From Candidatus Formimonas warabiya (GTDB lineage: Bacteria > Bacillota > Dehalobacteriia > Dehalobacteriales > Dehalobacteriaceae): DNA of 64,000 nucleotides. The translations under genes were made by a program, and so were the position numbers. The notes under the pieces were generated by a model that was not told the origin of the DNA, searched no databases, and worked only from the letters and a program-made list of their open reading frames with translations. The DNA lies in contig NZ_CP017634.1 in NCBI RefSeq assembly GCF_002777255.1, positions 6,377,271 through 6,441,270 of the forward strand, given 5' to 3'. Positions 27,341-33,865 of the stretch are shown here, in pieces. Every line of letters begins with the position of its first letter. Within the stretch, counting starts at the first letter, position 1.

Positions 27341-28678
27341 ATGAACTCTTTCAATAAGAAACGGCCGGTTCTTTTCAATTTGGTTTTGGTACTGATCTGG
27401 CTGTTGGTATGCAATGTTGCGCTGGCAGCGGGGATTACCCTCAATGTTCCGAATAGTGCTTCACCAGGTAATTCTATTGAAATTGACGGCACGGCACCAG
27501 GAATATCACAAGGGACATCCGTAGGAATTACCATTAAGAACCCCTCAAATGGAGTTGTTTTTGTGGACGAAACGAAAACCGGTGCAGACGGGTATCATTT
27601 CCAATTTACCTTGCCGGCGTCTGCCCCCACCGGTACCTGGGCGGTCGATGTAGTGGGAGGCGGAAATCAATGCACGGCCAGTTTTGATGTTAGGACGGGC
27701 GGCGGGCAAAACCACGGCGGCGGCGGTTCTTCCGATACCAGCCAGCCGGTTAAGTCCACTACCGGTTCCGCAACGGTCAGCACAAAGGGGGGTACCGTGG
27801 GCCTGGGTAGTGATGTTCAGGTGACCATCCCCTCTAATGCCCTGCAGGAAAATGGAAGTGTGCAGATGGCCGTGCAGCAGGTTGCCTCACCCCCGGCGGC
27901 ACCGGCCGGCTTCCAGGTACTTGGCAGTGTCTATCAGTTTACCGTGAACAACCAGGAACATTACAATTTCGCTAAGCCCGTAACCCTGACCTTCACCTTC
28001 GACACAGATCAACTGGAGGCGGGGGAAGAACCGGTGGTGTACTATTACGATGATGCCAAATCCCAATGGGTGAGATTGGGCGGTACGGTTTCCGGCAACA
28101 GCATCACCGTGACCGTGGACCACTTTTCCCAATATGCCGTGCTGGTTGAAAAAAAGGTATCGTCAACTTTTAGCGACATCGCCGGCCACTGGGCCCAGGC
28201 CAATATTGAGACCCTGGTGTCCCGGGGAGCCATCGGCGGCTATCCCGGCGGCAGCTTTAAGCCGGACAGCAACATCACCCGGGCCGAGTTCGCGGTAGTG
28301 CTGGTGAAAGCATTCCAACTGGACACAAAACAAGGTAAGACATTTGCCGATACCGCCAATCACTGGGCAAAGGATGCTATTAGCATAGCTGCGGCATACG
28401 GCATAGTCGATGGCTATAGCGATACGGTTTTTGCGCCGGACGATCCGATTACCCGAGAGCAAATGGCAGTGATGATGATGAAGGCGGCAGAACTCAAGCC
28501 GGTCGCAGGTCAACTTACCTTTACAGATAGCAATAGGATTGCCCCTTGGGCAAAGGAAGCCGTAATGGCGACGACCATGGAGGGAATCATGAAAGGATAT
28601 CCGGACCACACTTTTAAACCTAAGGGAAACGCTACCAGAGCGGAGGCTGTGACGGTTGTTATCAATGCCATTGAGTAA
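27341..28678 (+). CDS. Secreted S-layer-homology (SLH) domain protein
   Basis: 445 residues. Signal peptide (about 1-29, cleavage near ALAA), an Ig-like domain (about 30-120), a Gly-rich linker with GGGQNHGGGGSS, a ZU5-like beta domain (about 140-270), then three SLH motifs (about 275-445, for example FSDIAGHWAQANIETL and FADTANHWAKDAI). SLH triplets bind pyruvylated cell-wall polymers and hold proteins on the surface. GGAGGAG precedes the ATG. It lies 183 bp after the double phosphoesterase; a structural or anchoring link between the two products is inference. An intrinsic terminator follows. Confidence 0.9.
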   Translation: MNSFNKKRPVLFNLVLVLIWLLVCNVALAAGITLNVPNSASPGNSIEIDGTAPGISQGTSVGITIKNPSNGVVFVDETKTGADGYHFQFTLPASAPTGTWAVDVVGGGNQCTASFDVRTGGGQNHGGGGSSDTSQPVKSTTGSATVSTKGGTVGLGSDVQVTIPSNALQENGSVQMAVQQVASPPAAPAGFQVLGSVYQFTVNNQEHYNFAKPVTLTFTFDTDQLEAGEEPVVYYYDDAKSQWVRLGGTVSGNSITVTVDHFSQYAVLVEKKVSSTFSDIAGHWAQANIETLVSRGAIGGYPGGSFKPDSNITRAEFAVVLVKAFQLDTKQGKTFADTANHWAKDAISIAAAYGIVDGYSDTVFAPDDPITREQMAVMMMKAAELKPVAGQLTFTDSNRIAPWAKEAVMATTMEGIMKGYPDHTFKPKGNATRAEAVTVVINAIE

Positions 28679-28769
28679 GTATTTAAATCCTGATGGTTAT
28701 CTCTTTTAAAAAAATTTTCAACTATTCCGAAACATTACTGTATATGTTAGGTTCCGGTGTTTAACATTT

Positions 28770-28825
28770 AAGCGGTTATTAACTCGTCATATTGACGGCT
28801 ATTAACCGCTTTTATTTATTTTTTT
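28770..28825 (+). terminator. Intrinsic terminator after the SLH gene
   Basis: AAGCGGTTATTAA pairs with the CTATTAACCGCTT arm, with an inner CGTCA/TGACG helix and a T-rich tail. The remaining bases to 29018 (340-bp gap in all) are AT-rich with no gene I can support. Confidence 0.75.
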
Positions 28826-29018
28826 ATGGTTAATTACCTAACGCTCTTTTATATCATCAGAAGATATTGTAAATAATGACAAGGATGGGAAGGGAAAGGC
28901 GAATTTGAATAGAAATATGTAAAAAAGTGGTTTCATTTGTTCCTGCCTAAAGAAGTATTCACGTGTGGCGGATAAGGAAGGTTTTGGGGATTTTCATCAT
29001 CATCAATACTTTGAAAAG

Positions 29019-29501
29019 TCAATCCATGTTTTTACTGCTTGCCTGCAAATATCTATAATGCTTGGCCTGAAGATTGAGAAAAACAAAGCCTCCTATAAAC
29101 CAAATCCAGGGACCGCCATGAACAAATACAAGAATATCAAGCTGTTTGAGGATAACTGCCACGCAAGTAACGGCAATACACCACATCAATATATATATCC
29201 AGGTAAGATATTTTTCTTTCCGTTGCGGTAAGGTGTAAACAAATAGCATAATTGCAGGAGTCCAGGCCAAAACTGTCCATAAAGGAAGAAGACCAACGTT
29301 GAAAGGTTCCATATGCTGATATTTTGTTAAGTGGACAAAACAGTAGATATGCTCAACGATAAAATCTGAACCGGACCCCCATACCAAGCCAAACCAGAAC
29401 AATTTCTGGATTCCGGTTTTAGGAATAAAAGCTAGGACTAAAAAAAGCAGACCAAAGGCAAAAATTAAATAATAATACAAATACGGAAGATTAAGGTCCA
29501 C
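29019..29501 (-). CDS. Small multi-pass membrane protein, CBO0543-like
   Basis: 160 residues with five hydrophobic segments and conserved-looking polar pairs between them (GSGSDFIVEHIYCFVH, PLWTVLAWTPAIMLF). This layout matches the CBO0543 family of Firmicute membrane proteins of unknown function; the match is from memory of the family. The start is GTG at 29501 with AGGGGA about 8 nt upstream. An overlapping + strand frame here lacks a credible start and membrane logic and is rejected. Confidence 0.65.
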   Translation of the reverse strand: MDLNLPYLYYYLIFAFGLLFLVLAFIPKTGIQKLFWFGLVWGSGSDFIVEHIYCFVHLTKYQHMEPFNVGLLPLWTVLAWTPAIMLFVYTLPQRKEKYLTWIYILMWCIAVTCVAVILKQLDILVFVHGGPWIWFIGGFVFLNLQAKHYRYLQASSKNMD

Positions 29502-29576
29502 CGATACATCCCCTAAAGGTAAATAGATTGGATATTAGCGTTACCAACATAGGCGTGAAATATTCCTTTGATAGTA

Positions 29577-29686
29577 AATTCAGGGACGGTTCTTGAATTG
29601 AATAAGATTGTTTGACTGTTTATACTTTTTTATGTAATGTTCTAAATCTTTATCATTCAATTCAAGAACCGTCCCTGAATTGAATA
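29577..29686. repeat. Palindromic repeat element, copy 1 (upstream of the TIR gene)
   Basis: About 110 bp with inverted ends: AATTCAGGGACGGTTCTTG at 29577 and its complement CAAGAACCGTCCCTGAATT ending at 29682. The internal GTTTGACTGTTTATACTT is shared with copy 2. It has the form of a non-autonomous palindromic element (MITE/REP type). There is no coding capacity and no transposase in the window. Confidence 0.85.
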
Positions 29687-29792
29687 ACTGCTTTCTAGGT
29701 CGCTTCCGCTACATTTCTTCAGTAAAGAGCGACTCTGAAATGCCTTGAATCCTGGAGTTATATGAAATTTTTTTTAGAAGGGAGAGGTTTAT

Positions 29793-30683
29793 GTGCCAAG
29801 TGTTTTTTTAAGTCATACTAGTGTCGACAAGCCATTTGTAGAAAAGCTGGGAAAGGATTTAAAAAAACTTGGAGTAAACGTATGGTTTGACAAGTGGGAG
29901 ATTAAGGTTGGTGACTCCATAACATGGAAAATTGAGGATGGAATTCGGGAAAATGAATATTTGGCTATTGTGTTATCGCCTGAAGCGCTCAATTCTTCAT
30001 GGGTTAAGAGTGAAATAAGTGCAGCATGGGTTAAGCAAATGAACACGAAAAAGATTGTATTACTTCCTATTCTATACAGAGATTGTAATATACCTCTGCT
30101 GCTTGCTGATCGGAAATATGCTGATTTTCGAAAGGAATATTCACTGGGATTAGCTGAATTGGCGTCTGTGTTGGGCATAAAAGAAATTGAAACTATAGAC
30201 ATAGAGAATTGGAGGAGGTTTGTTAAATCAAAAAATGTGGATTGGAAGATATATCGCAAACAAGAATTTGAAAGATTAGTTACTGTTTTAGTTGACCGGG
30301 CTATTGAATACAATTGGTCATCATGGGTGGGAGGAACAAAAAACCTTTTTTCCATTACATTCAGCGCGTATATCGACCGAGAAAGAAAAAAGAATATTAC
30401 AATCAAGCTTTCTGGCAAGACATATGCTTATTTAGCAAGTTTTGAAGATGTAATAAATCCAAATAATTTGAGGTCATCATGTTTTAGTCATTATATAGGC
30501 AATTCCATAAATGAATGTGAAGAATTTCTTTGGAGGCAAATGGAGGATTTTAAGAACCAATGGGGCATTCCTACAGGGAAATCTGTTCATTTTACTGAAC
30601 GTTTTTCTCGAGCAGGAGAAGTCACTGAAGCTGCTTTGGAATTAGTAAAAAAGTTTAATTGGTATAAGGGAAATAAAAAGTAA
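29793..30683 (+). CDS. TIR-domain protein with unassigned C-terminal domain; candidate NADase effector
   Basis: 296 residues. Residues 1-125 form a bacterial TIR domain: VFLSHTSVDKPFVEKL, GVNVWFDKWEI, GDSI and SPEALNSSWVKSE, with E74 in the place of the catalytic glutamate of TIR NADases. Residues 130-296 are unrecognised: a charged helical part (ENWRRFVKSK), a beta-rich stretch (FSITFSAYIDRERKKNITIKL) and a C-terminal helical part; this half could sense a trigger. Bacterial TIR proteins commonly act in abortive antiphage defence by consuming NAD. The start is GTG at 29793 after GGGAGAGG. Base composition is clearly more AT-rich than the flanking genes, and the gene is bracketed by two palindromic repeats, both consistent with acquisition. 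Confidence 0.85.
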   Translation: MPSVFLSHTSVDKPFVEKLGKDLKKLGVNVWFDKWEIKVGDSITWKIEDGIRENEYLAIVLSPEALNSSWVKSEISAAWVKQMNTKKIVLLPILYRDCNIPLLLADRKYADFRKEYSLGLAELASVLGIKEIETIDIENWRRFVKSKNVDWKIYRKQEFERLVTVLVDRAIEYNWSSWVGGTKNLFSITFSAYIDRERKKNITIKLSGKTYAYLASFEDVINPNNLRSSCFSHYIGNSINECEEFLWRQMEDFKNQWGIPTGKSVHFTERFSRAGEVTEAALELVKKFNWYKGNKK

Positions 30684-30798
30684 TTCAATTCAGGGACGGT
30701 TCTTGAATTGAATAGGATTATTTGACTGTTTATACTTCTTTATGATAACGTTTTAAACTTTTATTATTCAATTCAAGAACCGTCCCTTGAATTGAATA
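30683..30798. repeat. Palindromic repeat element, copy 2 (abuts the TIR stop codon)
   Basis: Begins at the last base of the TIR stop codon. Same inverted ends (TCAGGGACGGTTCTTGAATT and its complement) and same interior as copy 1 by eye, with a few substitutions and a small indel. The two copies lie in the same orientation on either side of the TIR gene. Confidence 0.85.
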
Positions 30799-30814
30799 GC
30801 AAAGAGGAAAAGAT

Positions 30815-31531
30815 ATGAAAAAGTGGGAAACAAAATGCAGCTGTACGATATATCAGATTCTAAGTGGACGAAGCAATTCATTCTTACTTTCAAACGAGAA
30901 AAGATTTATTCTTATAGATACGGGCAGGAAAAATAGCTATAAAAGTCTTATTCAAAGACTCGAAGGATTTGGGGTCAACGAGAATTCATTAATAGCACTT
31001 ATATTAACACATACCCACTTTGATCATGCTGAAAATGTGTTAAAAATAAAAGAAAAATTTAAGCCTAAACTATACGTCCATCAAACTGAAGCTAAATATT
31101 TAATGAAGGGAGAGAATCCAAGCATCAACGGTACAAATTACATCACAAAATTTTTTACAGATTTATTCGCGACAGATATATTACAAAGGATAAAATATAG
31201 TCCAGCCAAATATGATTATCTTATTAATGATAATTACAACCTAGAATTACTTGGGTTTAAAGCATGTATTATTCATACCCCAGGACACACTGTAGGCTCA
31301 ATTAGTATAATTATTAATAATGAAATAGCTATTGTTGGTGATGCAATGTTTGGAATATTTAAAGAATCTGTATATCCGCCTTTTGCTGATGATCCAAAGC
31401 TTATGATAAAAAGCTGGGGAAAACTTTTAGATACAGGTTGCTCGATTTTTCTACCAGCTCATGGAACTAGCAATAGCAGAGAGTTATTACAAAGACAATA
31501 TGATAAATATAAGAAAAGATTTGGTTTATAA
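30815..31531 (+). CDS. MBL-fold metallo-hydrolase
   Basis: 238 residues. The metal motif THTHFDHAEN (HxHxDH), HTPGHTVGS, GDAMFG and a final PAHG supply the usual zinc or iron ligands of the metallo-beta-lactamase fold. Glyoxalase-II-like or other small hydrolase activity is possible; the substrate is unknown. ATG at 30815 follows AAAGAGGAAAAG, just downstream of repeat copy 2. Like the TIR gene it is AT-rich and uses many ATA and AGA codons. A joint function with the TIR gene is possible but unsupported beyond adjacency. Confidence 0.85.
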   Translation: MKKWETKCSCTIYQILSGRSNSFLLSNEKRFILIDTGRKNSYKSLIQRLEGFGVNENSLIALILTHTHFDHAENVLKIKEKFKPKLYVHQTEAKYLMKGENPSINGTNYITKFFTDLFATDILQRIKYSPAKYDYLINDNYNLELLGFKACIIHTPGHTVGSISIIINNEIAIVGDAMFGIFKESVYPPFADDPKLMIKSWGKLLDTGCSIFLPAHGTSNSRELLQRQYDKYKKRFGL

Positions 31532-31552
31532 ACATGGGTAGACGTCGAGAAA

Positions 31553-31578
31553 TGAAGGGGACGGTGCTCTTGTCTGAC
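31553..31578 (+). repeat. Isolated half-element related to the palindromic repeats
   Basis: AGGGGACGGTGCTCTTGTCT resembles the GGGACGGTTCTTG end of copies 1 and 2 but has no inverted partner nearby. It looks like a remnant of a related interspersed repeat. Confidence 0.4.
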
Positions 31579-31628
31579 GACGATAGTTTTGTTGGTTATA
31601 TAAAATTCGGGAAAGAGTTGCTAAATAT

Positions 31629-31826
31629 ATGAAAAAGTATGATGAATTTCAAGAGACAAATGAATTTGAAAGGGATATCCAGGATCTTAGGGAATGGCAG
31701 AATAACCAATATAATCCCGGACACTACATAGGCACGGGACGTGTCCCCAGGCCAGTAAAGGGACTAGGAAAATTTTCCATACTCTTAATTGCGCTTGGAA
31801 TCTTTATTTTTTTCCGGTATTTCTAG
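31629..31826 (+). CDS. Small single-pass membrane protein
   Basis: 65 residues: a charged N-terminal half (FQETNEFERDIQDLREW) with a NPGHYIGTG segment, then one C-terminal membrane helix (SILLIALGIFIFF). No strong ribosome binding site is visible. Similar short N-charged, C-membrane proteins occur in Firmicutes without known function. A fragment of a second membrane protein follows directly in another frame. Confidence 0.5.
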   Translation: MKKYDEFQETNEFERDIQDLREWQNNQYNPGHYIGTGRVPRPVKGLGKFSILLIALGIFIFFRYF

Positions 31827-31834
31827 TATTTTTT

Positions 31835-31942
31835 CAGTCCGGGTTTGAGACCTTTGATTTGATTGGTTTGATGATCCCCCTAATCATTTCATCGATATTA
31901 ATTTTTGGCGGTATACAATGGTTAAGAGGTAAACGAAAATAA
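31835..31942 (+). pseudogene. Fragment of a small membrane protein (paralogue of the one at 33725-33834)
   Basis: The frame QSGFETFDLIGLM...IFGGIQWLRGKRK has no start codon of its own and ends at 31942. It matches the second part of the frameshifted gene at 33653-33834 in DNA and protein (DLIGL, LIFGGI, LRGKRK shared). It looks like a decayed tandem copy. Confidence 0.6.
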
Positions 31943-32046
31943 CCTGAGAATGGTAGATAATGAAACAGTGCTTATGTTGTAGAATTATAAAAGTATGAAA
32001 AAATGAAACGCTTATGTGTGAAAATTTTTTTGAGGGGGGGCAAGAA

Positions 32047-32967
32047 ATGGCGATTCCAACATCTAGAGTGAAAGAAAAAGCAGAAATTAAGATTAATGAG
32101 GAAAAATGTACCGGATGTGGATTATGTGTATCAGTCTGCAAGGACTTTGGCCTGGAATTGGAAAATAAAAAGGTAAAATCATCCCCAAATCCCCTTTTTG
32201 GATGTATTGGCTGCGGGCATTGTATGGCAATTTGTCCCTCTAACGCCATAGAAATACATGGGCGTGAATTATCCCCCAATGATTTGTTTGATTTGCCAGG
32301 TCAGAAAGATGCCGCGACATACGAGCAATTGTTAACTCTTCTTAAACGGCGAAGAAGTATTAGAGAATTTAAAGATTTGCCGGTAGAGCATGAGTTGATT
32401 GAGAAAATATTGGATGCCGCCAAAACCGCACCGATGGGATTGCCGCCATCTGATGTAAACGTTTTGATTTTAGATAATCAGGAAAAAGTCCGGGCTTTTG
32501 CCAAAGATTTTTGTGATTACTTGGACGGTATGAAATGGCTGGTATCCACTTGGTTTTTAGCATTAATGAGACCGTTTTGGGGCAAGGCAAATGATGAGCT
32601 GTTTCGAGGCTTTGTGAAACCATTGTTTCATACCTATACGAATAATATGCGTAAAGGCGTTAATCTGGTAAATTATGATGCTCCACTAGCGATGTACTTT
32701 TACGGTTCTCCATACTGCGATCCAGCCGACCCGGTTGTGGCTGCCACATATGCCATGTTTGCTGCGGAATCACTTGGTTTAGGAACGTGTATGCTGGGAG
32801 GAGTCCATCCTTTGATCCAAAGTGGAAAAAGAGCCAAAAAATTCCGAGAAAGTCAAGGAATAAAATTTCCCAGCAAAGAAGGATTATTCGTGATTTTTGG
32901 ATACCCCCAGGTGACATATCATAAGGGAATACAGAGAACTTTTGCCTCAGTTGTCACGAAAAAATAA
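32047..32967 (+). CDS. Ferredoxin-nitroreductase fusion protein
   Basis: 306 residues. Residues 10-75 hold two [4Fe-4S] motifs (CTGCGLCVSVC and CIGCGHCMAICP); residues about 95-306 form a nitroreductase-type FMN domain (RRRSIREFKDLPV, AKTAPMGLPPSD, LGLGTCMLGGVHP). This fused architecture is common in anaerobes, where the ferredoxin part feeds electrons to the flavin; the physiological acceptor is unknown. I chose ATG at 32047, preceded by GAGGGGGGG, over an in-frame ATG 33 nt upstream without a good site. Confidence 0.9.
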   Translation: MAIPTSRVKEKAEIKINEEKCTGCGLCVSVCKDFGLELENKKVKSSPNPLFGCIGCGHCMAICPSNAIEIHGRELSPNDLFDLPGQKDAATYEQLLTLLKRRRSIREFKDLPVEHELIEKILDAAKTAPMGLPPSDVNVLILDNQEKVRAFAKDFCDYLDGMKWLVSTWFLALMRPFWGKANDELFRGFVKPLFHTYTNNMRKGVNLVNYDAPLAMYFYGSPYCDPADPVVAATYAMFAAESLGLGTCMLGGVHPLIQSGKRAKKFRESQGIKFPSKEGLFVIFGYPQVTYHKGIQRTFASVVTKK

Positions 32968-33130
32968 AAAACAATTCGGGACTGGCAAACAAGACTCCCG
33001 ACTTGCTGCGACTTGCCCCGGCAAGTAAAGAATAACAGTGAGAGAGGACGTAGTTTATAAAAAGCAATATGATCATTTTGCTGTGATGTTTGGAAGGAAA
33101 TCTGCCTAGCTCTATTACCAAGGAGGATTT

Positions 33131-33586
33131 ATGATGATATCAAAAACAGCCATTGATAAGTTTCTCAGCCAAAAGACTTTAGCTGTCGTTGGAGTATCGC
33201 GGAATACGAAGAAATTCGGGAATTTAGCGTACAAAGAACTGAAATCAAAAGGATATAAACTTTATCCCATCCACCCGGTGATGAAGGACTATGATGGGGA
33301 AACTTGCTATGCTTCTCTGAGCAATCTGCCTGAAAAAGTAGGAGGGGTATTGATAACGGTAGCACCGGAAAAGACAGAAAAAATAGTCAAAGAGGCTAAG
33401 GAGTTAGGAATAGACAATATTTGGATTCAGCAAAGATCAGAATCTGAGAAGGCCATTTCTTATGGTAAAGAAAATGGCTTAAACCTGATCCATCATGAAT
33501 GCATTTTGATGTATGCAAATCCGGTGGGATTTCCACATTCAATCCATAGGACAATATGGAAAATTATAGGCAAACTGATAAAGTAA
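33131..33586 (+). CDS. CoA-binding (YccU-like, COG1832) protein
   Basis: 151 residues, a single Rossmann-type CoA-binding domain: KTLAVVGVSRNTKKFGN at the N-terminus, GYKLYPIHPVM, VGGVLITVAPEKTEKIVKEA and IWIQQRSESEKAI. It resembles the CoA-binding part of succinyl-CoA synthetase alpha but has no ligase domain. The role is unknown. AGGAGG lies directly ahead of ATGATG. No operon partner is evident. Confidence 0.85.
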   Translation: MMISKTAIDKFLSQKTLAVVGVSRNTKKFGNLAYKELKSKGYKLYPIHPVMKDYDGETCYASLSNLPEKVGGVLITVAPEKTEKIVKEAKELGIDNIWIQQRSESEKAISYGKENGLNLIHHECILMYANPVGFPHSIHRTIWKIIGKLIK

Positions 33587-33652
33587 CAGTTATTGATTTT
33601 TAAATATAAATTAAGGAACGATTGCTAATTAGAAAAAGGGCAGAGGAACACC

Positions 33653-33834
33653 ATGACGATTAAAGCGAGAATGATCGAAACCGGTTTAGCAGTAGCCCTT
33701 GGTATTTATATTTGTAATTTTTTCAGTTCGGGTTTAATACTCCGGATTTGATAGGTTTGATTTTTCCCATCATTATTTCGTTGGTATTAATTTTTGGGGG
33801 TATTCTGCGGTTAAGAGGGAAACGAAAAGAATGA
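33653..33834 (+). pseudogene. Frameshifted small membrane protein
   Basis: ATG at 33653 opens MIETGLAVALGIYI, like the N-terminus of aromatic-acid-exporter-type proteins, but stops at 33751. A different frame continues without a gap (FNTPDLIGLIFPIIISLV to LRGKRKE) and stops at 33834. The second part is shared with the fragment at 31835-31942. This is best read as a broken gene or chimera. Confidence 0.6.
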
Positions 33835-33865
33835 AACTTCCGGGAAAAATAGGAGGATGGTTGTA

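Noticed and set aside
28965..29231. Plus-strand 88-codon frame overlapping the CBO0543-like gene
   Set aside because: No credible start site; the opposite strand encodes a regular five-helix membrane protein with a ribosome binding site.
30815..31531. MBL-fold hydrolase as part of a two-gene TIR defence system
   Set aside because: Only adjacency and similar AT content support it; a repeat element separates the two genes, so I keep them as independent.
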